Origin: Podocnemis expansa
Taxonomy: Eukaryota; Chordata; Testudines; Podocnemididae
Direction of reading: 5' to 3'
DNA length: 64,000 bases
Assembly: GCA_007922195.1 (NCBI GenBank)
Contig: ML681990.1
Span: forward strand, 41,810,411-41,874,410
The position numbers were made by a program, and so were the translations under genes. Within the stretch, counting starts at the first letter, position 1; each line of letters opens with the position of its first letter. This document shows, in pieces, positions 1 to 9,313 of the stretch. The notes beneath the pieces were generated by a model. That model was not told the DNA's origin. It saw only the letters and a program-made list of their open reading frames with translations, and did no database searches.

Positions 1-910
1 AACTTGCAAGGACAGAGAGCAGCACTTATGCACTCTCGTGGAGGACCGCGTGTCCGCCTCTGATGCTGTCTGGGCCACTAGTGCTCTGCCAGCACCCAAG
101 GCGACTCCTGCACAGGAGCCTGCCCAATATTGACCCCCTGGCACAGAGCTCAAAGCTGTGGTTGGCATCAACTTCGGTACTGCCATGACACTGTTTGCCT
201 CCATCTCCACATTCCCCCTCTTGTGAGCTGGAACGGGACTGCCCTTGGTACCATTGACACTGAAAGCCCTACCAGTGGCATGGGCCCTGTTCCAAGACCC
301 GACTCCGGTACTGGCAAAGAAAGCCCGGTCGAAGAGTAAGCCAGCTTCCGCATCTAGGGAGCCGGCAATGCAAGAATTGGCACCGCCCTCAAGTCTGGTA
401 CCATCGACCCCCCTGTCCGGCACCACAGAATGGTACTGATGATCACTCTGACGGTTGTTCCTCTCAGCATTCGTTCCACAAGCCCTCGGTACTGTGCTCC
501 CAGAGCCCTAGAAAATGGAGGTCTAGCTCGTCCTCATTGTCGTCTCTGGCGTCTGTCTGCTCCCCTGGTTCCCCAAAAACCATTTCTGGTACAAGGGAAC
601 GGGTGAGTAAGCATCGTCGAAAATGCTCCCCGATGCTTGTGCCAAGAAAGAGGATGACCCTGACAACCCCAGTATGGACGCTGCAGCACAGTTCCTCCCA
701 TGCCACCAAGACTCCCCAGATGGGTAGGGGCTGTTCTCCCTCATGCTGTACCATGACCAATGCCTGGTCATATGAATGGCTCGACACAACGGCTGATGAC
801 AGCTTAACTTCGCGGCACCATTCAGTACCTTCTGCACTCCAGACTCCTCGGATATTTCTGATGATAAGCCCGACCCACACTCCACTCAGCGCAGTAGATC
901 TCAGGCACCC

Positions 911-1701
911 GTGTCATCCTCCCCAGATGAGCACACCTTCCAAAGGCCCCTTGCATACAAGAACAACTCCCGCTTACAGCAGAATTTACTCCGCCGCGTG
1001 GCAGCGAACTTGAATATAGACCTGGAGGTGGTCCAGGAGGCGATTGACCCCTCTTTGACATTGGGGACACTGCCCCACCAGCCAAGGTATCTGTTCTCCT
1101 TCACAAAGGGGTGTACAGAATCACCAGGGCGTGGTGGCAGACCCCATCCTCAAGTCCGCCAGTGTCCAAGGCGGTGGACCACAAGTACCATGTCCCATCA
1201 GACAAATTCATGTTCCTTTTCCAACACCCTACGCCGGGCTCCCTGATGGTGGACGCAGTTAACCAAAAAGAGAGACAGGGCCAACTGGGCTCTACTCTCA
1301 AGAATAAGGAGGCTAGAAAGCTCGACTTACTCAGCAGGAAGGTCTGTGCCACCTCAGTCTTGCAGCTGTATATCTCTAATCACCAAGCTCTCATGGTGAG
1401 ATACATCTTTAACCTCTGGAGAGCCCTGGAGGGGTTTTGCGATCTTATCCCCAGAGACCACTTCAGAGGTTATGAGGCAATGGTGGCGGAAGAGGCCTTG
1501 GCCTCCAAAGATGCTCTGATGTCTACCTGGGACGCATCGGACACAACATTGTGTAATATGGCATCTGCTGTGGTGATGCGTCGCTTTGCCTGGCTTCAGA
1601 GCTTGGGCCTGTCCCCGCAGATACAGCTCATCATTCAGGACCTGCCATTCGAAGGCCCAACCTCTTTGCTGAGTCCGCGGACGCAAAGCTGCATGGCATG
1701 A
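911..1701 (+). pseudogene. DIRS gag-like protein, copy A, frameshifted
   Basis: Two overlapping frames (911-1246 and 1111-1701) together resemble the gag-like first ORF of vertebrate DIRS elements. The first contains RRVAANLNIDLEVVQEAIDP. The second contains WWQTPSSSPPVSKAVDHKYH and KEARKLDLLSRKVCA. The frame changes near 1110, so the gene is broken. The region up to 1880 continues with glutamine-rich fragments. The role (RNA-binding, particle-like protein) is known only by family. Copy B keeps a related shorter piece at 2737-2937. Confidence 0.6.
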
Positions 1702-2193
1702 AGGACTCAGGAGCCACCTTCAGATCACTGGGAATATTCACTCCACAATCTGCCCAGCACTCCTTGAAACCTCATCAACTCTTGCAACAGCAACTACAGC
1801 AGTTAAAGCAACAAGTCCAGGTGCAAGATTCCTTCTCTTGGTCCTACCAATAACCTTAATGATAATTCAGGGGCTTGGATAAGAACAAGGCATGTTCAAG
1901 CAAGGATGGAAAGCCCCACACCTCACAGTCCAGCAGGTGTGGGCAGAGTACAGACCACTTGTCAGGGAGGAAGCATCATTTTTGACGGTTACTCCAAGGG
2001 CAGCAAACCCACAGCCTCGACCCCAATCTTTGCCAACCACCTACGTTGCTCCATGCACCATTGGGCTGACACCATAACCAGCCAGGGGGTCCTCAAGACA
2101 GTCTCAGAAGGGTATCATATACAGTTTTGATCAACACCTCGGGACAGAAAACCGCCCCCTCACCCAAATCCTGGGAACTGGGAACTAGATCGC

Positions 2194-2382
2194 TTGCTTG
2201 AGATGGAATGTGAGAAGCTCCTCTTGCTTGGGGTCATTGAAAGGGTCCCAAAGCCAGAGCAGGGAAAAGGGTTTTATTCCCAATACTTGCTGGTCCCCAA
2301 ATCCAATGGGGACCTAAGACCCATTCTAGATCTCAGAGCTTTAAACAAACACATAAGGAAAATAAAGCTCTTCTTCAAGCGC
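2194..2382 (+). pseudogene. DIRS reverse transcriptase N-terminal fragment, copy A
   Basis: The open stretch reads LLEMECEKLLLLGVIERVPK and then the RT-like core GFYSQYLLVPKSNGDLRP. It ends within the first RT motifs because the sequence switches at about 2383 to the inverted terminal repeat of copy B. It corresponds to residues shared with 3340-3446 in copy B. It is inactive: no YLDD catalytic motif is present in this copy. Confidence 0.7.
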
Positions 2383-2540
2383 GGCTCATATTCAGTTACA
2401 GGTGTCTACATGCTGTAGCGCACGGTAGCGCAGAGTCTTTCGCCTTAGTCTGTCAGGTCAGAGCACACAGCCAATGCCCCATCTGCGCCATGACTGTGGC
2501 TATATAGGTGACCATGACCCTGACCCTCCCAGTTCCCTTT
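2383..2540 (+). repeat. Left inverted terminal repeat of DIRS copy B
   Basis: This stretch reads, in reverse complement, like 6568-6732, including the CTATATAGG core and the CAGGGTCA-like stretch. Its outer end, CATATTCAGTTACAGGTG, is also complementary to sequence near 6440, as expected for the internal complementary region of DIRS elements. Confidence 0.7.
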
Positions 2541-2599
2541 TCTGCCCTCAGCAATGGTTTTGGATTAACCAAAACTTGCGGAATCAAGTGACTATCTTT

Positions 2600-3000
2600 T
2601 CATGCATAAAAGTTAAAATGCCAGGCTTTAAACAGCATCCAGCATGTTCCAAGGCTTTCCCACTCAACGATCCTCACAAGAAATGCCTCGTGTGCCTTAT
2701 GGCCTTATGGCTACTTGGGATGTGTAAGACACAGCCTTGCGTACTATGGCCTCTGCCTTGGTGATGCATCGCTCTGCCTGGCTTCAGGGCTCTGGCCTGT
2801 CTCCACAGATGCAGCTCATAATTCAAGACCTGCCATTTGACGGCCCTGACCTCTTCACTACATGGGATGAAAAACTCAAGAGCTACCCTCAGATTGCTGG
2901 GAACGTACATCCTATAATCTACCCGGCGCACGGGTAAACCCCATCAGCTCTTGCAACAGCAGCTGCAGCTGTTAAAACAACAAATCCAGGTGCAGAGTGC
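2600..3000 (+). pseudogene. DIRS gag-like fragment, copy B
   Basis: Short frames include CSKAFPLNDPHKKCLVCL, a Cys/His arrangement resembling the zinc-knuckle-like start of DIRS gag, and LSPQMQLIIQDLPFDGPD, which is nearly the same as copy A near 1600-1660. Much of the gag body present in copy A is missing here, so copy B has an internal deletion as well as frameshifts. Confidence 0.5.
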
Positions 3001-3339
3001 TCTTCCTCGATCCTACCAATTTCCCCAATGACATCTCAGGGACTTGGATAGGGACAAGACCCACTCAAGCAAGGGTGGGAAGTCCCACGCCTCACAGTCT
3101 AGTAGGCGCGGGCAGGATACCAACTGCTCATTGGGAAGGAAGCAATGCTTTTGATGGTTACCCCGAGGGCAGCAAACCTACAGCCTTGATCCCAACCTTC
3201 ACCAACCTCCTGCACTGCTTTGTGCACCATTGGGCCAACACCACAACCGACCAGTGGGTCCTCAAACCAGTAGCGGAAGGGTACCACATACAGTTTCGTT
3301 CAACTCCGCAGACCAGAAAACTGCCCCCTCATCTGAGCT

Positions 3340-3446
3340 TTGGGACCTGGGAACTAGATTGCCTGCTCGAGATGGAATGTGAGAAGCTCCTCTCCCTCGG
3401 GGCCATAAAAAAGGTCCCAAAGCGGGAGTGGGGGAGGGAAGCGTGA
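3340..3446 (+). pseudogene. DIRS reverse transcriptase start, copy B
   Basis: The frame gives LLEMECEKLLSLGAIKKVPK, matching copy A at 2194 onwards. It ends at about 3446, where AT-rich unrelated sequence begins. The palm-domain start is lost and RT homology resumes only at about 3904, so the reverse transcriptase is non-functional. Confidence 0.6.
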
Positions 3447-3903
3447 CATGGTCAGAGAAGCCATAGCATGTTTAGATTTTTCTCATAGGCCCTAATGCAG
3501 CTTATGCATTGTTAAAATAAAATCATGTTTTGCAAGTCCTAAACATGATGTGGAATACTAAGAGATCAGCATCTGAGAGAGCGTTTACCTACTGTATTGA
3601 CAAGTTACTGCCCAGATTTTTTTAAAAAACTTGCCACAAGCCTGTAGTGTTCTACGTCTAGTGACAGCTAAGTTTTTACTGTATAGGCCTAGTTTCATGG
3701 TAATCTTAAATAATTTTTAGAATCTGACATTAGTAGGATTAATATTTGCCCTATTTTTACTATAAAATTAAAGTGCACAATGAATTTTAAGCTTAGTAAT
3801 TTTGGAGTAGGTAAAAATATGTGGTTATACACCTCAATGCGGCTCTTGAAGTTTTAATAATCAACTTATACGGCTCTTGAGTTCCATAAGTTTGGCCACC
3901 CCT
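3447..3903 (-). mobile_element. hAT-like MITE fragment interrupting DIRS RT
   Basis: From about 3619 to 3900 the sequence is the reverse complement of 63398-63675, part of a hAT MITE with a perfect 8-bp target duplication. The right end AGTTTGGCCACCCC matches that element's terminal inverted repeat. The part 3447-3618 has no match I can see, and the left terminus is missing, so the exact left boundary is uncertain. The segment replaces the middle of the DIRS reverse transcriptase. Confidence 0.6.
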
Positions 3904-4180
3904 TACCTAGATGATTGGTTAATACATGGGGAATCAAGATCTCAGGTAGAGTATAGTGTCAGAGCTGTAACCTGCCTGTGCAGGTACTTGGGTCTCTACA
4001 TAAATTGACAAAAGGCAAAGATCTACCCGTCCCAACGCATAGAGTTCATAGGAGCTCTTCTAGATGCCCGCAAAGGGAGCGCTTCTCTGCCCCCCTCAAG
4101 ATTTCAGTCCCTCTGCATCCTAATTATGGAGCTGCAGGAGTTTCAAGTGACCACAGCCCATCACTGTCTACAGCTGCTCA
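3904..4180 (+). pseudogene. DIRS reverse transcriptase C-terminal part with YLDDW motif, copy B
   Basis: Just after the inserted segment the frame reads YLDDWLIHGESRSQ, the RT catalytic box (Y-x-D-D), and then residues ending in QRIEFIGALLDARKG. The latter stretch is typical of DIRS RTs before the RNase H domain. At least one stop and a frame change occur between 3904 and 4100. Confidence 0.65.
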
Positions 4181-4369
4181 GGCACATAGCAGCCCCCACC
4201 TCTGTGATCCAGACAGTATGCCTGAGAATGAGCCCCTTTCAGGTCTAGTGGTGGGCCACCCATTCAGAGACCCTCTGTTCAAGGTACTGTTGGTTCCCTG
4301 TGAGATATTGCGGACACTACAGCTCTGGAAGGACCCCCCCCCTTTTGCCATGGGGGGCATGCCCTTCAA

Positions 4370-4990
4370 AACACTAATACCCACAGTGACACTGATAACC
4401 GATGCCTTGGATTTGGGGTTGGGGGGGGCTTTCTACACAGGGACTCCTTGTTTTTCTCATGCAAACAGCCTTCTTCACAGCAATGTGAAGGAACTGTGGG
4501 CCATCAGATTGGCTTGCATAACTTTTCTGGCCAGGATACAAGGCAGCTCAGTCCAGGTTCTAATGGACGACAGTGCAGCCATGTCCTATACCAGGGGGTC
4601 TCAAACACGCATGCAGCCCCTAAAGCTATTTCCTGCAGCCTGCAATGACATGATCATTACCAATACCATTGTATGGAAAGGTTTCAGTGGTGCTGCCCTT
4701 TGGCTAACCTACTAATCCTCATGCAGCCCTCTACTAGTCCTCATGCAGCCCTCATGGTGGTTTGAGTGTGCGACACCTGTCCTATACAAACCAGCAGAGG
4801 GGTATACACTCCTCGGCTCTCTGCAAGGAAGCATAGAAACTCTGGGATTTAGCCCTAAAATACACTTTTACTCTGGTGGAAGCACACCTATCAGGAGTGG
4901 ACAACAAGCTGATAGACTTGCTCAGCAGAAAACCCCTAGCAAATCACAAGTGGTCCCTCCACAACACAGTGTGTTTTTCACCAGATAGAC
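4370..4990 (+). pseudogene. DIRS RNase H region, copy B, split by hAT MITE
   Basis: The segment TLITDALDLGLGGAFY is the first RNase H block with its catalytic Asp; HSNVKELWAIRLACITFL is the Glu-containing helix; VQVLMDDSAAMSYT is the second Asp block. The reading frame is then interrupted exactly by the MITE at 4592-4779. Beyond it, EAHLSGVDNKLIDLLSRK supplies the last block. The protein removes RNA from RNA/DNA hybrids in active elements; this one is dead. Confidence 0.7.
4592..4779 (+). mobile_element. hAT MITE, family B copy 1, with perfect 8-bp target duplication
   Basis: The element starts CAGGGGGTCTCAAAC and ends with a matching inverted repeat finishing CACCTG. It is flanked on both sides by TCCTATAC (4584-4591 and 4780-4787), the 8-bp duplication that hAT elements make. 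It contains the family signature CCTAAAGCTATTTCCTG. It sits in the RNase H frame of DIRS copy B, so it inserted after that DIRS copy. Four more copies lie in THBS4 introns. Confidence 0.85.
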
Positions 4991-5008
4991 AGGTGAGGAC
5001 CACCCCAA

Positions 5009-6390
5009 GTGGACCTGTTCATGATATGGCAGGACTGCAAGTGTCGGTATTTCTGCTCCCCCAGGGGTCGGGAGGAGGGGTCGCTCACTGATGCCTTCCT
5101 CATCAGTTGGTTGGACCCTCTCACTTATGCCTTCCCACCAGTCTCGTTGATACACAGGGTCCTTTCAAAGCTCAAAATGGACAGAGCAAACATGATATTG
5201 ATAGCTCCAGACTGGCCCAGGCAACACTGGTTCTTGCGCCTACAGGACTTGTCCATAGAGGCTCCACTCCGCCTCCCCTTGTGGGCAGACCTTCTGACAC
5301 AAGACTCGGGGCACCTGTGGCACCCAAACCCAGGTCTCCTGCATCTGACAGCCTGGAGAGGCTTTGGCTCAGTGAGCAGGAAAGGCTCTGCTCAGACATG
5401 GTCAGGAAGGTCCTGGTTGGTAGTAGAAAACTGTCCACCAGGTCCACCTATACAGCCAAATGGAAACGGTTTTCCAGCTGGGCTTGAGGTATGGGGGAAA
5501 GTCCACCCTACACTAGCCCCCTTGCACCTAGTTCTTGATTATCTGCTAGACCTTAGAGACAAGAACCTCTCCCTTTCCTCATTGAAAGTCCACCTAGCAG
5601 TGATTTTAGCCCTGCACAGCAAAGTGGATGGTGTCTCTGTTTTCTCCCACCCTACTTCCACTAGATTTTTAAAGGGGTTTGAAAGACTTTTCCCACAATC
5701 CTGGGAACCCACCCTTCAACGGGATCTGAATGTGGTGCACCATGCATTAACAGCGCCTCCGTATGAACCCTTGGACTTGTGTACCTTATTGGTCCTTGCC
5801 TGGAAGGCAGCCTTTTTGGTAGCAATTACCTCGGTTAGAAGAGTCTCAGGCCCTTTCTTCAGAATCTCCATATACGAGGTTCTTTCTTGACAAAGTGGTG
5901 CTTCGACCCCACCCGTCCTTCCTTCCTAAGGTAGTTTCTCCTTTTCATCTCACTTAAGATATTTGCTTGCCAGTATTTTTTCCAGATCCTCAGGTTATGG
6001 AGAACTAGAGGAGATGGCTCATGCTGGATGTGAAGAGAGTGCGCCTGACATACATTGAGCACATGTGGCTGTTCCGCAAGACCCCTCAACTCTTTGTGGT
6101 GGTTGCAGACCACAAAAGAGGTCTTCCAGTGTCCTCACAGTGCATTTCCAAAAGGATAGTAAACCGTATCAAAGACTCCTATGGAAAGTCAAATCCACCC
6201 CCTTCTGGGGCTGTCAGGGCTCACTCTACCAAGGCCCAGGCTTCATCAATGGCCTTCCTTGCCAAGGTCCTGATCCAGGAGATCTGCAGGGTGGCTATGT
6301 GGTCATCGGTGCATACCTTCACAATGCACTAGACTACTGTCCAACAGGCTAGAGCGGATGCAGCATTGGCCAGAGCCATACTCAGCGTGA
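5009..6390 (+). pseudogene. DIRS tyrosine recombinase and preceding domain, copy B, frameshifted
   Basis: The frame starting at 5009 carries LIAPDWPRQHWFLRLQDL. A second frame (to 5487) has STRSTYTAKWKRFSSWA, the SAM-like N-terminal part of the recombinase. The first frame then resumes with VLDYLLDLRDKNLSLSSLKV and AAFLVAITSVRRVSG. The C-terminal block at 6021-6330 has VRAHSTKAQASS and WSSVHTFTMH followed directly by a stop. The family makes a phosphotyrosine link to DNA. Here the HxxR arginine reads Lys, and the codon where the nucleophilic Tyr is expected is TAG. Confidence 0.65.
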
Positions 6391-6433
6391 GCAGAATGTA
6401 ACTCCTCCCACCATCCTCGGGTATGGCTAGCAA

Positions 6434-6732
6434 TCACCTGTAACTGAATGATGTGAGCAGCACTCGAAGAAGAACGGTGGATTACTTACCAGTAACTGTC
6501 CTACTTCAAGATGGGCTGCTCATGTACATTCATATCCCGCCCCACTAACTGGAGTTGGCAAACGTATAAGGGACTGGGACGGTCAGGGTCACGATGACCT
6601 ATATAGTCGCGATTGCGGCACAGAGGGGGTGTTGGCCATGTGCCCTGACCTGACAAGCTAAGGCTAAAGACTTTCCAAGCTACCACATACTGCAGCATGT
6701 AGCCACCAGTAACTGAATGTATGTGAGCAGCA
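6434..6732 (+). repeat. DIRS internal complementary region and right inverted terminal repeat
   Basis: 6434-6465 and 6515-6535 contain short sequences complementary to the outer ends of the terminal repeats (for example CCTGTAACTGAAT and GCTGCTCATGTACATTC). 6568-6732 is the right terminal repeat, complementary to 2383-2540. DIRS elements are thought to use such a region to form circular replication intermediates. The right end abuts another repeat starting CAATGTTCCCTCTAA at 6731. Confidence 0.6.
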
Positions 6733-6990
6733 ATGTTCCCTCTAATTACTTGTAGACTGTGTGCGCAAACAATTTCTTTGTGTGCGCAAAAACATTTCTT
6801 TGTGAGCACCAGTATTAGCACGATTGAATATTTTTGTGCACACTACATTTTTTTGTGTGAGCAGGTTTCACAACCTGTGTGCACGCGCACAAGTGCACAG
6901 CTTAGTGCGAACAGTGGTGACCAGCCCATCTCAAAGAAGGTCAGTCACTAGTAAATAACCCACTGTTCTTTCCTGAGTTTCTTATTCAGA
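6733..6990. repeat. Low-complexity repeat with MITE-like end
   Basis: The stretch opens with CAATGTTCCCTCTAA, which matches the end of the fold-back element at 52713-52880, and continues with GTGTGCGCAAA-rich sequence. I cannot find its second end with confidence. No gene is visible. Confidence 0.35.
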
Positions 6991-6995
6991 AAATG

Positions 6996-7467
6996 CAACT
7001 AGAGAAAAAACAAACAAGGAGTCTGGTGGCACTTTTAAAGACTCTCACAAAAGCTCATGCAATAAATTTGTTAGTCTCTAAAAGTGCCACCAGACTCCTT
7101 GGGTATGTCCACACATCTCTTTTATTTCAAAATAACACTAGTTATTTTGAAATAAAAAAGATTGGGTCCACACGACGTTTTCTTACTTCAGAATGGTTAT
7201 TTTGAAATAAGGTCGGTTGGACATGTTGTTTCAAAACAACTGGTTCAAAACAACATGTCCAAACGGCCTTATTTTGAAATAACCATTTTGAAATAACTGT
7301 TTTGATAACAGGCTTTCCCTTAATTCTAATTAACATTTTCTTAATTCGAATTAACTTATTTCAAAATAAGGACTTTATTTCAAAATAACTCATTTCAAAA
7401 TAACAATGTGTGAGCGGACATAGCCCTTGTTTGTTTTGTTGAACTCTACTAACCTACCCCTTTGGAA
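6996..7467. mobile_element. Penelope-like terminal fragment, hairpin form, split by a MITE
   Basis: The left part has AGGAGTCTGGTGGCAC and AAAGCTCATGCAATAAAT, then the inverted sequence TTTGTTAGTCTCTAAAAGTG. After the inserted MITE (7101-7425) it continues TTTGTTTTGTTGAACTC and ends near CTACCCCTTTGGAA. These sequences recur at the 3' ends of the PLE copies at 41525 and 56334, so this is a short PLE end with an inverted partner. Confidence 0.6.
7101..7425. mobile_element. Harbinger-type MITE with CTT target duplication
   Basis: The ends are GGGTATGTCCACAC and its near-complement GTGTGAGCGGACATAGCC. They are flanked by CTT on both sides (7098-7100 and 7426-7428), the 3-bp duplication of PIF/Harbinger elements. 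The body is built of TTATTTCAAAATAA and TTCGAATTAA palindromes. It inserted in a PLE fragment. Confidence 0.75.
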
Positions 7468-8898
7468 GTTGCAATGAGAGAGCCGGCTGTCTTCTCCTAC
7501 CACAACGCCCTGTATCACTGTCAGGGTGCCAAAACATCAGCTGCACTGCTTCAGCCATAGGAGGCAGAAGTCCACATAGACATTTTTGCAGCAGCTATCC
7601 AGGGTAGGTAAAGGGTTAAGCTGCCTCACTGTTCCCACGGTTAGTTATTGCAGCCAGCATCAGCCTTCCCAGGTTCCAGTCACAGCACAAGTAAGAAAGG
7701 GAGTCTGCCTCCAACAAAGCTGTTGTTGAAAGGCAGCTTGGAGAGGGAGAAAAAGAGGGAGGGGGTGGAAGGCTGACAGAACACCCTGGCTAGTCCCTGG
7801 GAAGGACAATGCAAAGCCACGGGTGGTTAATTTGCACAGGAGGCAGCTGGAGCTTCACTGCTAGCTGCCTTTTAAAGGGGATCTCCTGTGATCTCCCCCA
7901 AGCTTTCTCTATGGTGCCCCCACCAAGGGCCCCCTTTGCCCCTTACCTGGCCTGCAGAGCTGTTGCTACTGAGCCATGCTAGACGCTGCTCCCTAAGCAT
8001 GCTCAGGGCAGGACTTTTGAGTTTCAAAAACTCCCAGCTTGTGGGAAGCTCTCTGCCCCTGTGGTTGTGGGGCTAGCAGAGTTCCCTGCACGGGGGAGGG
8101 ACAGGGGGCTGCGCCCCCACTCACCCATGCAGCTTACAGGAAACACTGGGCTCAAAATAGGATAGGTCTTTTAAAAACAGACCATTTGCCTGAATGATAT
8201 TTTACACAATTCGTACTCCGAACAGCTGCAGAATACAAGAACACTTTTGACTCTGTAAATGACGTCCACATATGGATGATGCAATTAAGAAGACAGGGAA
8301 AAACGTGGCTTACCAGGAATCTTGGAAGACTGAAGAGCTATGGCTTAGGCTGTGCCCAGTTGTTAATGGAATTACTTTAATATAGTTTTGTGGACAGACA
8401 GTTGGATTTTCATGAAGGACAGTAGAAGGAAAGTTAGACTAAATCATGAACAGTTCTCAGAGCAGGCCAGTAGGTAGTGGTCTGGAAAAGTCCAGTGGAA
8501 AGGATCAGACCCTATCCATTCTCACTGGAGACACCAAAAGGTAGATTAGCAAAGAGCATGAGATGACCTACCCACTGGGGAAAAAAAAACCTGCTGTGTG
8601 ACAGAGCATCAACTAATTAATCTAATAGTGTGCTTCAAGCTTGCACTTTGCTGCATAGTAAAACCACTAATCATTTCATGCTGGTTGCAGCCTTTGGGGT
8701 TTAAGGGTGTGTGTGCACATGTGTGCGTGTGCGTGTAAAGTAGTATCTCCAAATATGTACAAAGGCAAAAGAATGCCCATCATTTCATTTTAACTCACTT
8801 TTTATCCTAATCCTGATTTAGAATCTCCTGCCACTAGGGTCTAATCCAAGGTTAGGATAGAAAGTGCTTAACCAAGCATTTTTACATTAAACGCCATG
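7468..8898. other. Intergenic stretch without recognisable gene
   Basis: No coding region with credible homology is visible on either strand. A probable transposon end, CAGCTTACAGGAAACACTGG, lies at 8130-8149, and a short TG/CG dinucleotide tract at 8706-8738. The rest appears unique or too decayed to name. Confidence 0.4.
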
Positions 8899-9313
8899 AC
8901 TATGTCTACACGGCACTTTTATTTGAAAATAACACTCATTATTTCAAAATAAAACAATTCGGTCTACATACCGTATCAGTATTTCAAAATGATGGGACTC
9001 GTTTCGAAATAACGATCATTATTTCGAAAAAAATTAAACCTACCCCCCTAACGAAACAGCCGTTGTTTCGAAACAGCTGTTTCGATCTGTTGTTTCAAAA
9101 CAGCATTGTTTTAAAACAATGGGTTGTGTGGACGTGTTGTTTTGAAACGGCCATTTCGATTCGTTGTTTTGAAACAGCCATCTCGAAACATGTCCACACA
9201 ACCAGTTGTTTCAAAAGCATTTTGGAGGGTGACCTTCCTCCCATGTTGCCCTGGGCCAGGAAGTGCTCCTCCAGCACGTGGCTTCTGCTGCTGCCAGCCT
9301 GTGAAGGTGGGCC

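Larger units (their letters stand above)
1..2382 (+). mobile_element. DIRS-type retrotransposon, copy A (5' cut by window, 3' cut by copy B)
   Basis: This is a decayed retrotransposon in the same orientation as the copy that follows. It has a gag-like region up to about 1880 and then the start of a reverse transcriptase (2194-2382) with the segment GFYSQYLLVPKSNGDLRP followed by ILDLRALNKHIR. That pattern is typical of DIRS and Gypsy-like RTs, and the tyrosine-recombinase remains in copy B point to DIRS. The RT stops abruptly where the terminal repeat of copy B begins. No long frame is intact. The left end lies outside the window. Confidence 0.75.
2383..6732 (+). mobile_element. DIRS-type retrotransposon, copy B, with inverted terminal repeats
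   Basis: The left terminal repeat (2383-2540) is the reverse complement of the right one (6568-6732); both share the GGCTATATAGG region and the ends GCTCATATTCAGTTACAGG and its complement. An internal complementary region lies at 6434-6535. The order is gag fragment, RT start, an inserted or deleted segment at about 3447-3903, RT end with YLDDW, RNase H, then tyrosine recombinase. This order fits DIRS elements, which use inverted repeats and a tyrosine recombinase rather than an integrase. All ORFs are broken by frameshifts, stops and insertions. Confidence 0.75.
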
